Shown: positions 25,491 to 35,248, numbered from the stretch's first letter. The stretch: 64,000 bases of DNA from JAAELZ01 sp965237485 (GCA_965237485.1 CBDEFQ010000010.1:62001-126000), one strand, 5' to 3'. The notes: generated by a model not told the origin, from the sequence alone. Program-made: numbers and translations.

Positions 25491-28400
25491 ATGCAACCCA
25501 TAGTTAATTTGCCTCGCTCTATTTCCAACACTTTTACGTGCTTATGGGTTTGTTTAAGTATATCTAGCACTGCCATTGCAACGCCCACCCAACTACCGCT
25601 AGAACTTTCTTTTGCAGTTGAGCCGAATGTGATGATTTTATTTGACACCTCTGAATCAATGAATTGGTCAAGTGACCCATTGGACCCCACCCCCAATACT
25701 GTAGCTGCTGGTGTCAAAACTCGGCTACAACTTGCAAAAGACACGCTTACTAGCTTATTAACTGAAACCAAAAATGTACGGTTTTGTCTTAGCACCTTCG
25801 ACTGGCATGGCTATGGCTCTTCCTTGTCTTTTTCCAATCAGTACGGTGGCGCCAAAATGGACAGTAATATGCTATGCGGCACTGCATTAACTACATTAAA
25901 GTCCAAAATTAACAGTTTAACTGCTACTGGAGGCACACCACTAGCTTCAGCTTTGTATGATGTCACCAGATACTTTAGAGGCAAGTCTGCCTACTTCGGA
26001 GATTTTGATTTCACATCACCGCCTCACCCTGTACGCTATAGGTGCCAAGCCAATACTGTAGTGGTCATTTCCGATGGTGAAGCCAGCGGTGACTGGAATA
26101 TCTCTAGCTCTGGGTTTACTCCCCCTTATATCCTTAACAAAGAAGATAGAACCATTGATGGCGTCAGCTATTCATTTGACGTCGACAACTGGACAAGTGA
26201 TTCAGATCCTGATTCGCTTAGTGCTCCGGTTGCCAAAAACGTTTTCGATGATTTGGCTCTTTTCGCTAATCAAATAAAAATCACACCTCCTTCGAGTGGA
26301 GATACCGACCTAGATGACATCGCTCAAACAAGCGCGTTAGCAGATACAGACCCTCTGAATAATGGTGGCTATGATGAAGCTGGTGTCGCCTATGATGACG
26401 ACGTCGCACACATTGAAACACGAAAAATACAAATACACGTAATAGGCTTATTAATTGAATACGCTATGCTAGTAACTGCGGCTAACAATGGAAAGGGGAA
26501 ATTTAGTGAAGCCACTAATCAAGATGAATTATTGCAAGCGCTTCGCGACGTGGTAGGAAGTTCTACATCTGGAACTGATATAACTGGTGCTGGTGCTGCC
26601 CAAACTTCAACTTCTTTGATTGGTGGTAAAACCACTGTGTTTGTAACTGAGTACGATACCTCGGACTGGTCTGGTGATTTAACTAAAAATGAATTGAGTG
26701 AAGGCAGTGGAAACACCCTTATTCCAACTCAAAAATGGTCTGCTAGTGCAAAACTCGCGACTCGTTCAGCGAGTAGCAGAACTATTTTTACCCATGATAA
26801 TACGGGTAATACGGTTGATTTTACTTCTAGTAGTCTATCTTCTTCTTCTTCCATACCCGCCCTTGGGGAAGATACTGCAACCGAGACACAACTAATCAAC
26901 TATTTACGCGGCGATCAAAGCAACGAACAATCAGCCGCAGCGGAGGCAGATCGATTATTTAGAACCCGCTCGTCAAAACTAGCAGATTTCGTTCACTCAC
27001 GTCCAGTTTTTGTAAAAATCTTCGGCTTTGGTTACCCCGATGACGACTATAAAACATGGAGACAGACTACTGCCATCTCTAGCCGGGATGGCGCTGTCTA
27101 CGTTGGCGGCAATGATGGAATGTTACACGGTTTCGATGCGGACGATGGATCTGAAAACTTCGCATTTGTTCCGCATACTATTCTAGGTGAACTAGCTAAC
27201 TATGCTGATAACGCATACGCTGAAAATCATAAGTACTTTGTTGATGGTGAAATGACCATCGTTGACTCAAAATTAAGCGGCGCGTGGTCTACAACACTTG
27301 TATCACCATTTGGAGCCGGTTTCAAAGGGTTGTTTTCGTTGGATGTTACCAATCCTAACGCTGCAGCATCACAGATATTCCAATGGGAAATAAATGAAAA
27401 TTCAAGCGGATATTCCGATATCGGACATATAGTCAATCCTCCAAAAATCGCACGTCTTAAAATCCCCAAAAGTGGCGGCGGTTTTGATGAAAAATGGGTA
27501 GCAATCACAGGTAATGGTGTCCACAGCGAAGATGCAAATGATAGCGACAGGATAGGTAAGGCTGTACTCTATATAATTGATTTGGACAACGGTGCCTTAT
27601 TACATAAAATTACACTAGATGACGGCCTTCTTGCTGGCACACCTGAATACCTTTCTTTCAACGCGGCAAATGGAATTACCAGCGTCGCAGCTGTAGACAC
27701 CGATTCAGACGGTTACATTGAAAGGCTATACGCGGGAGACCTTAAAGGGAACCTGTACCGATTGAATTATGCGCAGGACAGCGCAACTGAGTCTAATGCA
27801 GCCACATACATTTCAAAAAATCTCACCTCAGCGTTTCAAGTATCAAGCATTGACACCCCTATTTTCCAAGCAACTGGCCCGAAACGACCCTCTAGCAGCG
27901 CCGCATTAGGCAGTGCAACAGGTTCTTATCAGCAAGCCATCACCGGAGAAATAACCGTCACGCGTGGCCCATCAGGCGTGTCAAACGAAGGTGAGTTAGT
28001 ATTCTTTGGCACCGGAAAATTCTTCGATTCTAACCATCTATTAGAAAAAACTAATTTATTGGTGCAGAGTATGTACGCCGTGTGGGACAAAGGAAGTTGG
28101 GGTACAACCAGTAACAATAGCACCCTTAATAGAAACAATCTAGAAGAGCAAATCATTGTTGCTTCTGGTGCCTCTTCTGGCACAGAACGTACTTATACAA
28201 ACTCCAGTGTTGACTATACCGCTGATGTGGGTTGGTTTATGGACTTACCTACATATGGAGAAAGGATTGTTCGAAAGCCAATTTCTGTTTTTGAACATAT
28301 ATCATTTATAAGCCAAGTGCCGACCAGCAACGATGTTTGCGTACCAGGTCTTGATGGCTGGTTAATGACTGCTCGAAAAGATACCGGCGAGGAATTAGAA

Positions 28401-28601
28401 AACAGTCAGGGTATTTCTCTACTCGGCGGCGAAAAACAATCAGGAAAGCCTTTTCAAGACCCTACCTTTATTCAGCTTTCCAATGGTGAACTGGTCGCAC
28501 CAGCACTAGACCCAGCCAATCTGGCTGCGGGTACGGCCATTTCATCGGTGCTCACCATTCCTCAAGACTTCGCAAGATCGTCATGGAAAAGAATTCAATA
28601 G
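25491..28601 (+). CDS. pilY1: Type IV pilus tip adhesin / assembly factor PilY1
   Basis: A secreted protein of 1036 residues. After a signal peptide (hydrophobic about 14-28) it has an N-terminal von Willebrand A-like domain with the metal site near residue 53 (LFDTSESMNW) and GGTPLASALYDV, and a C-terminal seven-bladed propeller region with VYVGGNDGMLHGFDADDG, KYFVDGE and the calcium-binding loop DTDSDGYIE at residue 736. These are the hallmarks of PilY1, which caps the pilus, supports extension against retraction and acts in adhesion and mechanosensing. It is preceded by pilX and overlaps the start frame of pilE. Confidence 0.95.
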   Translation: MQPIVNLPRSISNTFTCLWVCLSISSTAIATPTQLPLELSFAVEPNVMILFDTSESMNWSSDPLDPTPNTVAAGVKTRLQLAKDTLTSLLTETKNVRFCLSTFDWHGYGSSLSFSNQYGGAKMDSNMLCGTALTTLKSKINSLTATGGTPLASALYDVTRYFRGKSAYFGDFDFTSPPHPVRYRCQANTVVVISDGEASGDWNISSSGFTPPYILNKEDRTIDGVSYSFDVDNWTSDSDPDSLSAPVAKNVFDDLALFANQIKITPPSSGDTDLDDIAQTSALADTDPLNNGGYDEAGVAYDDDVAHIETRKIQIHVIGLLIEYAMLVTAANNGKGKFSEATNQDELLQALRDVVGSSTSGTDITGAGAAQTSTSLIGGKTTVFVTEYDTSDWSGDLTKNELSEGSGNTLIPTQKWSASAKLATRSASSRTIFTHDNTGNTVDFTSSSLSSSSSIPALGEDTATETQLINYLRGDQSNEQSAAAEADRLFRTRSSKLADFVHSRPVFVKIFGFGYPDDDYKTWRQTTAISSRDGAVYVGGNDGMLHGFDADDGSENFAFVPHTILGELANYADNAYAENHKYFVDGEMTIVDSKLSGAWSTTLVSPFGAGFKGLFSLDVTNPNAAASQIFQWEINENSSGYSDIGHIVNPPKIARLKIPKSGGGFDEKWVAITGNGVHSEDANDSDRIGKAVLYIIDLDNGALLHKITLDDGLLAGTPEYLSFNAANGITSVAAVDTDSDGYIERLYAGDLKGNLYRLNYAQDSATESNAATYISKNLTSAFQVSSIDTPIFQATGPKRPSSSAALGSATGSYQQAITGEITVTRGPSGVSNEGELVFFGTGKFFDSNHLLEKTNLLVQSMYAVWDKGSWGTTSNNSTLNRNNLEEQIIVASGASSGTERTYTNSSVDYTADVGWFMDLPTYGERIVRKPISVFEHISFISQVPTSNDVCVPGLDGWLMTARKDTGEELENSQGISLLGGEKQSGKPFQDPTFIQLSNGELVAPALDPANLAAGTAISSVLTIPQDFARSSWKRIQ

Positions 28602-29038
28602 TGGGATACAAACTCACAATGAAGGGATTTTCGCTTATCGAACTAATGGTTACTGTGGCTATTCTAGCGATATTAGCGACGCTGGCGTTTCCATCTTATC
28701 AAAACTCAATAGCCAGGGGTGACAGAGCAAATTCAGTTTCAGATATCAACAATATTGCGCAAGCAATGGAACGTTATTACACTTACAACCGCGTTTACAC
28801 CAATAACTTTGTAAATTTAGCGATAACTCCATCTACTCCCCCTAGCATCGCCACCTCTACCGACGGAAACTATACCTACACATTATCTCTACCGGGTGGC
28901 GTTCAAACATATCAAATTCTCTCTGTGCCCGTGGCAGCCAGCACGTCTGATACACTTCAGCTAAGACAAGACCAAACTGGATTGCAAGAAAGATCAGAAG
29001 ACTCTGGATTCAATTGGGTCGCTGGCTGGACTCACTAA
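28583..29038 (+). CDS. pilE: Type IV minor pilin PilE
   Basis: A prepilin of up to 151 residues. The leader ends in KG and is cut before FSLIELMVTVAILAILATLAFPSYQ, with Glu at +5. The mature part is short (DINNIAQAMERYYTYNRVYTNNF), matching PilE minor pilins rather than a major pilin. The start is uncertain: the ATG at 28583 lies inside pilY1, a GTG at 28601 overlaps the pilY1 stop by one base and would give a shorter leader, and an ATG at 28619 would leave only two residues before the cleavage glycine. I favour one of the first two. It ends the cluster four bases from convergent ispH. Confidence 0.88.
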   Translation: MEKNSIVGYKLTMKGFSLIELMVTVAILAILATLAFPSYQNSIARGDRANSVSDINNIAQAMERYYTYNRVYTNNFVNLAITPSTPPSIATSTDGNYTYTLSLPGGVQTYQILSVPVAASTSDTLQLRQDQTGLQERSEDSGFNWVAGWTH

Positions 29039-29042
29039 TTTC

Positions 29043-29960
29043 CTAAGCTAACTGGGAAGGTAAGGCAAACGAAACATGCTCAGCTGGGCCGTCGATTTGC
29101 TGTACATAACCGCCCATTTTTTTCAGCCTTTCCACCACACTTTCCACTAGTATTTCAGGTGCGGATGCACCAGCGGTTACACCAATAGTTCTCTTACCCT
29201 CTAACCATTTTTCTTCAATTTCTTCAGCTCCATAGATAAGATGAGACTCAATGCCATTTTGAATCGCTAATTCTGCTAATCGGTTAGAATTAGAGCTATT
29301 GTGAGAACCCACTACTAGGACTACATCGGATTGTTCTGCTAGGCGCTTAACTGCATCTTGTCGGTTTTGCGTTGCGTAGCAAATGTCATTTTTACGTGGG
29401 CCTACAATGTTGGGGAAGCGCGATTTGAGAGTGCCAATAATTTCTGCAGTATCATCAACTGATAAAGTAGTTTGGCTCACATAAGCCAATAGGTCTGGGT
29501 CTTTAACAACTAGATCAGCAACATCTTTTTTTGTTTCTACCAAAAAAACACCGTCTTTAACTTGGCCTAAAGTGCCTTCTACTTCTGGATGTCCTGCGTG
29601 GCCTATCATGATAATTTCTCTCTGACCTTTTCGGTATCGTGTTACTTCGGTATGCACCTTTGTTACCAATGGGCAAGTTGCGTCGTATACTTTTAAGCCC
29701 ATACTATCAGCTGTTTGACGCACTTGCTTGGATACACCATGGGCGCTGAATATAACGGTTGCTCCTCTGGGGACCTCACTGAGTTCTTCAATAAAAATAG
29801 CGCCCTTTTCAATTAATGAATTAACCACAAATTTATTGTGAACAACCTGATGTCGTACGTAAATTGGGGTGCCAAAAAGTTTCAATGCCCGTTCTACAAT
29901 TTCTATGGCGCGGTCTACACCTGCGCAAAAGCCTCTGGGATTAGCGAGTAAAATTTTCAT
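29043..29960 (-). CDS. ispH: 4-hydroxy-3-methylbut-2-enyl diphosphate reductase
   Basis: IspH is the last enzyme of the MEP pathway, giving IPP and DMAPP. The 305-residue protein carries the three cluster-binding cysteines in NPRGFCAGVDRAIEIV, DATCPLVTKVH and NDICYATQNRQDAV, plus HAGHPEVEGTLGQ and SHNSSNSNRLAEL. It is the last gene of the murJ operon. The remnant of the usual upstream neighbour fkpB ends ten bases before the ATG. Confidence 0.96.
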   Translation of the reverse strand: MKILLANPRGFCAGVDRAIEIVERALKLFGTPIYVRHQVVHNKFVVNSLIEKGAIFIEELSEVPRGATVIFSAHGVSKQVRQTADSMGLKVYDATCPLVTKVHTEVTRYRKGQREIIMIGHAGHPEVEGTLGQVKDGVFLVETKKDVADLVVKDPDLLAYVSQTTLSVDDTAEIIGTLKSRFPNIVGPRKNDICYATQNRQDAVKRLAEQSDVVLVVGSHNSSNSNRLAELAIQNGIESHLIYGAEEIEEKWLEGKRTIGVTAGASAPEILVESVVERLKKMGGYVQQIDGPAEHVSFALPSQLA

Positions 29961-29969
29961 TTGGTACGA

Positions 29970-30130
29970 TTAATGTATTTTCAAAATTTTGAATCTAAAA
30001 TCTAAATCTCGACCCGCGTAAGGATGATTAAAGTCCACTTCAACACTGGTCGGCGTTTTGTTAATCACGTGGCCCGCTATATTTTTTCAACTTGTGAGGT
30101 GCGGGCGGCAACAGGACCATATACAAGGTG
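29970..30130 (-). pseudogene. fkpB: Remnant of FKBP-type peptidyl-prolyl isomerase (fkpB/slpA)
   Basis: The space between lspA and ispH, where fkpB (slpA) normally lies, is only 321 bases. Its last codons still read AGHVINKTPTSVEVDFNHP and YAGRDLDFRFKILKIH, the C-terminal FKBP block, ending at TAA 29972-29970. Upstream a different frame reads LVYGPVAARTSQVEKI, which could be the preceding segment, then meets a stop. The N-terminal FKBP sequence is not recognisable. So the gene has lost a large part and carries at least one frameshift. Function is certainly lost. Confidence 0.8.
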
Positions 30131-30281
30131 TAGCCGACCAAGGCCTATCGGCAAAGCACAATCGGACATATCGGACACTTTTGCGCGCAAATCAATCACA
30201 GCTATCCCCACAAATAAACGTTTAATATTAGACAGATAAGAGATATATTTCATGCAAAACACTGTGTACATCGGAAAGTTG

Positions 30282-30764
30282 TCATCTGAGTCTAAAGGCA
30301 TCGAATAACAACAAAAACGCGCCTACCCAAATTGCGCTGTCTGCTACATTGAAAGCGGGGAACTCCGAAGTGCCATAGTGAAAGCTCAAAAAGTCGATCA
30401 CAAATCCAAACAAGATTCTGTCCATTAAATTGCCCAAGGCACCGCCTAATATCAGTGCTAGAGCAAATGAAAGCTGACGTTGTTTGCCTACTATCTGACT
30501 GAGCCAACGAATAATCACAATGGAAGCTACAAAAGCCACAACACCAAAAAATACCGTCTGCCAACCGCTGGCGTTATTAAGAAACCCGAACGCCGCACCG
30601 TAGTTATGCACATGCACAATTGAAAAAAAATCGGTAATAGCGTTGGCATCGTGCAAAGCCATTGACCTGAAAATGATTTGCTTAGTTAGCTGATCAACTA
30701 TCAGTATGAATGCGGCTAGCAACAAATAGCAGACCAAATAACGGCGACGACCTTCACTTAACAT
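30282..30764 (-). CDS. lspA: Lipoprotein signal peptidase (SPase II)
   Basis: A 160-residue inner-membrane aspartyl protease with four helices that cuts the signal peptide from diacylated prolipoproteins. Catalytic aspartates are in GGALGNLMDRILFGFVIDFL and FPAFNVADSAIWVG. Near the N-terminus, ILIVDQLTKQII is a further family block. It overlaps the end of ribF by seven bases. In most relatives ileS separates ribF and lspA; here it does not. Substrates in this window would include LpoA, DolP and the small lipoprotein at 56306. Confidence 0.95.
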   Translation of the reverse strand: MLSEGRRRYLVCYLLLAAFILIVDQLTKQIIFRSMALHDANAITDFFSIVHVHNYGAAFGFLNNASGWQTVFFGVVAFVASIVIIRWLSQIVGKQRQLSFALALILGGALGNLMDRILFGFVIDFLSFHYGTSEFPAFNVADSAIWVGAFLLLFDAFRLR

Positions 30765-31702
30765 AGTTCGGCTTTTTCATTTTCATTGAAATATTTATCA
30801 GCCGATTTACAATCTTCGCCAATCTGACTTTTAAGCGCATCGAAAGAATCAAACTTTTGTTCATCACGGATTTTTTTGTGAAATTCGACGCAAATTCGTT
30901 CGCCATAAACCTCACGCGCAAAATCAAATAAATGCACTTCGAGCAAGTGCATTAAGCCGCCGACCGTGGGGCGCACCCCAATGTTAGCAACGCCGTATAC
31001 CTTTTGGTCTTCAAGCCCTAACACTTTAACGGCGTAAACGCCTTGAACGGCGCGCTTATTTTTCATGACCAAGTTTAGTGTCGGAAACCCCCAAGTACGC
31101 CCGCGTTGGTCACCGCGGGTAATGCGACCATAAATCGAATAGGGGCGGCCTAGTAGCGCCGTAGCACCTTCAAAGTCGCCTAGCGACAGCAGTGTTCTTA
31201 CTCTGGTGCTGCTGATGCGCTCCGCCGACTGAGAAATAGTATCCAGTTGGCTTATTGTGAAACCCTGTTTTTCGGCTGAAGCAGTTAGGCTATCTATCGA
31301 GCCTTCTCGACATTTTCCGTAACGAAAATCGTCTCCAACTACTATATGGGCAACTTTAAGGTCATTTACCAGTACTTGTTGCACAAACTCATCCGCATCC
31401 GTATTTGCAAAAGCAGAATCAAATGCCTTTACGCATACAACATCGACACCTAATTGACGTAGTCCTAAACATTTTTCAGCAAAAGACATTAACCGTGCTG
31501 GCACTCTATCGGTAATATAATACTCCACTGGCAATGGGTCAAATGTTAAAACAACTAAAGTTGCATTTAATTGTTTAGCTTTTTTTTGCGCCAACTCCAA
31601 CATTTGTTGATGCCCTTTGTGTAGACCATCAAAATTTCCAATGGTGACCACTGACCTTGAGTTGCTGGGCATTGAATTGGAAGTTTGGCGGGCAATCTTC
31701 AT
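30758..31702 (-). CDS. ribF: Bifunctional riboflavin kinase / FAD synthetase
   Basis: RibF makes FMN and FAD from riboflavin. The 314-residue protein begins MKIARQTSNS and has the adenylyltransferase motifs VVTIGNFDGLHKGHQQML and VVGDDFRYGKCREG, SSTRVRTLL, then the C-terminal kinase domain with GRITRGDQRGRTWGFPTLNL and GVANIGVRPT. The ATG at 31702 is chosen because it overlaps the upstream gene's TGA as ATGA and gives the usual N-terminus. It is fused directly to lspA by a seven-base overlap, with ileS missing. Confidence 0.95.
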   Translation of the reverse strand: MKIARQTSNSMPSNSRSVVTIGNFDGLHKGHQQMLELAQKKAKQLNATLVVLTFDPLPVEYYITDRVPARLMSFAEKCLGLRQLGVDVVCVKAFDSAFANTDADEFVQQVLVNDLKVAHIVVGDDFRYGKCREGSIDSLTASAEKQGFTISQLDTISQSAERISSTRVRTLLSLGDFEGATALLGRPYSIYGRITRGDQRGRTWGFPTLNLVMKNKRAVQGVYAVKVLGLEDQKVYGVANIGVRPTVGGLMHLLEVHLFDFAREVYGERICVEFHKKIRDEQKFDSFDALKSQIGEDCKSADKYFNENEKAELC

Positions 31703-32118
31703 TCTTCTGCAGCCCACTCAAATGATTCACCTTCTAACGTACTCACAGGAACTCGATCAGCAAATGTATTCCCATATTCAATAAAATACCGAATCCTGCG
31801 CTCGGGGTATTGCCAACTGTACCAGCCCTCTTCGCAGTCAAATCCAACTTGCCAGAGACCATGTACAGCTAAACCTAGGCGGCGCATTTTGCCCCTCCAC
31901 TGAGAAACAATGCGGATGTACTGAGTGTCAAGCTCAGCCACCCTAGGGTCCGCAGGTACGGAACGATGTAATTGATTTTGTATTGGCTGCAATTGAGCTG
32001 CCGATAGTTTGGTGATTTCTCGCACAAGCTTTAAGCTGTCAGTTGCGGATTGAAATGTAAACCCTGCATGCCCACTAGGGTGTATCGAAAGAGCGCTTTT
32101 AATTGACGGATGTTTCAT
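31699..32118 (-). CDS. Conserved hypothetical protein, DUF2203-like
   Basis: A protein of 139 residues beginning MKHPSIKSALSIHPSGHAGF. The second half, WRGKMRRLGLAVHGLWQVGFDCEEGW and YSWQYPERRIRYFIEYGNTFADR, has the layout of DUF2203 proteins (lG..v.g...vdf......cW......ff......f..R), though the match is by eye. Start choice: the ATG at 32118, nine bases after the murJ stop; a longer frame to 32247 overlaps murJ. Its stop overlaps the ribF ATG, so it is translated as part of the operon. Function unknown. Confidence 0.6.
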   Translation of the reverse strand: MKHPSIKSALSIHPSGHAGFTFQSATDSLKLVREITKLSAAQLQPIQNQLHRSVPADPRVAELDTQYIRIVSQWRGKMRRLGLAVHGLWQVGFDCEEGWYSWQYPERRIRYFIEYGNTFADRVPVSTLEGESFEWAAEE

Positions 32119-32126
32119 CTTCAATA

Positions 32127-33692
32127 TTAAGTAATAGCCGCCGGCGCGACAAAATGGCGCGGCCTTACACCCAACACAAATAAACTCGTAGTATAAACGC
32201 CCCCGCCTAATACCATTAAGCCAAACAGCTTTGCAACCCGCCCCCATACATTAGCGTCTAACCAATTAGGTAATGCACCTTTGCAATACCACAGAACTAG
32301 CGTCATTAATAACACTGCCATCAACACGCGAATCAGTAAAAGTCCCCATCCGCGAGCAATGATTATAGTTTTTTCCTTTTGCAAAAGCATGAACAGTAAC
32401 AACGCATTTACAAATGCAGCCACACTAGTCGACAAAGCAAGCCCAACATGTTGCATTGGTTTAAATAATATCAGTGCAAGAACTATATTAACCGCCATGG
32501 CGATTACACCAATTTTCACTGGCGTTCGAGTATTTTTCTTGGCATAAAATCCCGGTGCGAGCACTTTGATCATGATGATCGGCACGATGCCCACCGAAAA
32601 TGCCACTAGGCTGTTGTAAACGCTGTGAACGTCTACAACATTAAATTTACCGTAGTAGTAAAGAGTCGCAATCATTGCCTCGCCCAGCACAATTAAAGCG
32701 GCCATAGCTGGAATGGCGATTAGCACCACAAGCCGACAAGCCCAATCCAAGGTTGCACCATAAGCCTTGGGTGATGCGTTTGCATGGTCTTTCGAGAGCT
32801 TAGGTAGGATCGCTGTTCCCAAAGCAATACCAAAAACCCCAACCGGAAACTCCATCAACCTATCAGAGTAATAAAGCCAAGAAATACTTCCCGACACCAT
32901 TAGGGATGCCAGCAAGGTATTTACCAATAAATTTATTTGAGCGATTGAAACGCCAAAAAGTGCGGGCAGGATTAATTGGTAGACTTTTTTGCTGGCCCTG
33001 TCGGCTTCGTCGTCGTTTGCTAAGGCACGCACTCTAGGCTTAACCAAACACCTTTCTTTGGCCAAAAAAGGTAATTGAAACAGCAGTTGCAACGCCCCAG
33101 CCACAATTACACTCCACGCAACGGCATTGCTTGGGTTAGTTTGCCCTCGCATAAAAAACCATACACTGCCAATTAGACATAGGTTTAGAATGACGGGCGT
33201 AAATGCAGCAACCGCAAAGCACCCCTTAGTATTTAGCATCCCAGCAGACAAAGCCACCAAGGAGATAAAAAACAAGTAGGGGAACATGATTCGAGTAAAG
33301 GTAATGGCCAACTCAAATTTTTGTGGGTCAGCTCGAAACCCAGGTGCTATTAAACTCACTAACCAAGGCGCACCCAAGACACCTAGAATGCATGTCAATA
33401 ACAAACATAGGATAAGGCGGCCCGAAACTAATTCTAAAAACCGCCTTGCTTGTGACTCACTCTGGTGCATAGACACGTCGGCATAAACTGGTACAAACGC
33501 AGCAGAAAATGCACCTTCGCCGAACAAGCGACGAAAAAAATTCGGCAGCCTAAATGCTACAAAAAAAACATCCGCAACGACCCCACTACCCAAAAATTGA
33601 GCAAACAAATTATCGCGCACTAAGCCACTAATGCGCGAAACCAATGTCATCAGTCCAATTACGAACGTCGACTTGAGGATTTTGTTACTCAT
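32127..33692 (-). CDS. murJ: Lipid II flippase MurJ
   Basis: A 521-residue polytopic membrane protein (about 14 helices) of the MOP superfamily that moves lipid II across the inner membrane. Diagnostic blocks are TFVIGLMTLVSRISGLVRDNLFAQFLG, ADVFFVAFRLPNFFRRLFGEGAFSAAFVPVY and YSDRLMEFPVGVFGIALGTAILPKLS. It is the first gene of a five-gene minus-strand operon: murJ, DUF2203-like, ribF, lspA, (fkpB remnant), ispH. Confidence 0.96.
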   Translation of the reverse strand: MSNKILKSTFVIGLMTLVSRISGLVRDNLFAQFLGSGVVADVFFVAFRLPNFFRRLFGEGAFSAAFVPVYADVSMHQSESQARRFLELVSGRLILCLLLTCILGVLGAPWLVSLIAPGFRADPQKFELAITFTRIMFPYLFFISLVALSAGMLNTKGCFAVAAFTPVILNLCLIGSVWFFMRGQTNPSNAVAWSVIVAGALQLLFQLPFLAKERCLVKPRVRALANDDEADRASKKVYQLILPALFGVSIAQINLLVNTLLASLMVSGSISWLYYSDRLMEFPVGVFGIALGTAILPKLSKDHANASPKAYGATLDWACRLVVLIAIPAMAALIVLGEAMIATLYYYGKFNVVDVHSVYNSLVAFSVGIVPIIMIKVLAPGFYAKKNTRTPVKIGVIAMAVNIVLALILFKPMQHVGLALSTSVAAFVNALLLFMLLQKEKTIIIARGWGLLLIRVLMAVLLMTLVLWYCKGALPNWLDANVWGRVAKLFGLMVLGGGVYTTSLFVLGVRPRHFVAPAAIT

Positions 33693-34145
33693 GGCTTATT
33701 GTAGCGCGACCGACTTTAAATTCTGCTTAAACTTCGAAACCAATAAGCGCTTAGCGGCTACGGATTTAGAGTAAACCCAATTGGCTTTTTTAAAACAAGC
33801 TACTTCAAACTTAAAGACGTTTCCCTGCTTAGCTATTGTCTCGGCGACCTGTAGCTTAAGCCGACTATAAGTAACTTCTCAATAACCCGTGGCAGGTAAA
33901 ATAAAACAAAATATTTCTTGACAGGGTTTTACGATAAAAGGAAGGTAATTCAACGTGGTCGAGTGACTCGATTTAGGTTGAGTTCCAGGGTGGTTGTAGG
34001 CCCCTTTACGCTAATAACAAAGATCGCTTAAGGACGTTCAGGGGTGTCTTCTTAACGTTCGTTGTGGCGCAGTTGAGAAGGCAAAATTGGACTTTCAAAA
34101 CCGATGGTACACTAAGGTCTATCCAGTTAACGGACGTTTAAGACC
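33693..34145. other. Non-coding stretch upstream of murJ, entering the accessory island
   Basis: I see no gene in these 453 bases. The part from about 33960 to 34145 is probably the end of the degenerate IS whose transposase follows, but I could not define an inverted repeat. The murJ promoter must lie in the first part. The rpsT gene that is often divergent from murJ/ribF is not present. Confidence 0.4.
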
Positions 34146-34718
34146 TTGAGTAAGCTACCCTCTATTCCCGACATTCCTGAACAAGAACAAACCCCCGCAG
34201 TAAAAATGTTGCGGGTGCTAGTGGAGCAGCTGTTGGTGCGAGTTCAACAACAGGACGAAGAAATAGCATTGCTTAAAGATGAAATCAATATCCTTAAGGG
34301 GCAGAAGAGGCGGCCTACTTTTAAGGGCGGTAATATGGATAAGAAAACAGAGCCAAAACGTTCATCTTCTAGCGACAAACCTAAGCAGCGAGCTGGGTCG
34401 AACAAGGCAAAGAAAACACCAAGGCTGTCAATTGACCTAAATCGGGTTATTGAACCAGCGAAGTCCGTGCCCGAAGGTTCTCGCTTTAAAGGCTATCGGG
34501 ATTTTGTAGTGCAAGATTTGCTTATCAAGGTTCATACCACCCGCTATCGTTTAGCGCATTGGGTAACGCCAGACAATAAAAGCTCAAAGGCCAGTTACCG
34601 ACATCCGTGGCAGGGCGACATTATGGGCCTCGTCTGGTCAGTTATATTCGGGAATTATATACTTGGCATTGGCACCGGAAAGACTCTCCCAGTTATGGGT
34701 ATAACCGGGACAGCATAA
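34146..34718 (+). pseudogene. Truncated transposase (IS66-like N-terminal region)
   Basis: The frame begins at TTG 34146 with a coiled-coil region (VEQLLVRVQQQDEEIALLKDEINILKGQ), a Lys/Ser-rich linker and GSRFKGYRDFVVQDLLIKVHTTRYRLAHWVTP, a layout seen in IS66-like transposases. After about 34605 the homology continues one frame over (RHYGPRLVSYI) for some 15 codons and then stops. The catalytic domain is missing. The gene is therefore frameshifted and cut off where the restriction-modification genes begin on the other strand. Family name is tentative. Confidence 0.65.
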
Positions 34719-35248
34719 AAGAACTGCCGAATCTTTAAGTCATTCAGCAAGTTGGTATAATCTGCGGTATTTGCAATCACACATTTGTTCAGCCCCGATA
34801 CGTCGCCTTCTTTTATCTTGCGAGATACTCCTTTCGCCTCCTCATTGGACAAGGTTACCAAGTAACATTCGGCATTGCGGTACACTTGTCTCAATGCTAT
34901 CCCCTCAAGATCGGCTTGCTTATATCTCTCGCGCAATGACACCTTCATTGACAACACAACGGGTCGTTTGGGGTTATAGCAGACCACATCAAAGTCGGCA
35001 TTAGGAATCAAAGTAAATCTTGCTTGGTAGTAAAACGGACTAATCTGTCCACGGGCCAATGTTTCGCAAACCAAGTATTCAAATATTCGCCCATTGACAC
35101 TCGGATTGTTTGAATAGCTATTAAGGTATTGCTGATAGGCTGTTTCAATAAATTGGTGTGGTGTGTCATAGGTTGTTATACTGCCCAGCAGTTCAGAGTA
35201 GATTTCACCACTCCTTCCGCCGATGATTTCGTCAATTTCAGTCCGCAT
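34655..35248 (-). CDS. Type II restriction endonuclease (PD-(D/E)xK type)
   Basis: A 197-residue protein overlapping the end of the methyltransferase gene by 73 bases, a normal arrangement for a type II system. The likely active site is Glu57 (RIFEYLVCE), Asp87 (NADFDVVCYN) and Ser100-x-Lys102 (VVLSMKVSLRERYKQADLEG). The SLRERYKQAD stretch is recurrent in such nucleases. The recognition sequence cannot be told. The last codons (ending VFPVPMPSI) run into the relic transposase sequence, so the natural C-terminus could be altered by a few residues. Confidence 0.75.
   Translation of the reverse strand: MRTEIDEIIGGRSGEIYSELLGSITTYDTPHQFIETAYQQYLNSYSNNPSVNGRIFEYLVCETLARGQISPFYYQARFTLIPNADFDVVCYNPKRPVVLSMKVSLRERYKQADLEGIALRQVYRNAECYLVTLSNEEAKGVSRKIKEGDVSGLNKCVIANTADYTNLLNDLKIRQFFYAVPVIPITGRVFPVPMPSI

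Noticed and set aside
30077..30301. 74-codon frame between lspA and ispH as a small gene
   Set aside because: Its end resembles a displaced FKBP segment and it sits where fkpB belongs; better explained as decay of that gene.
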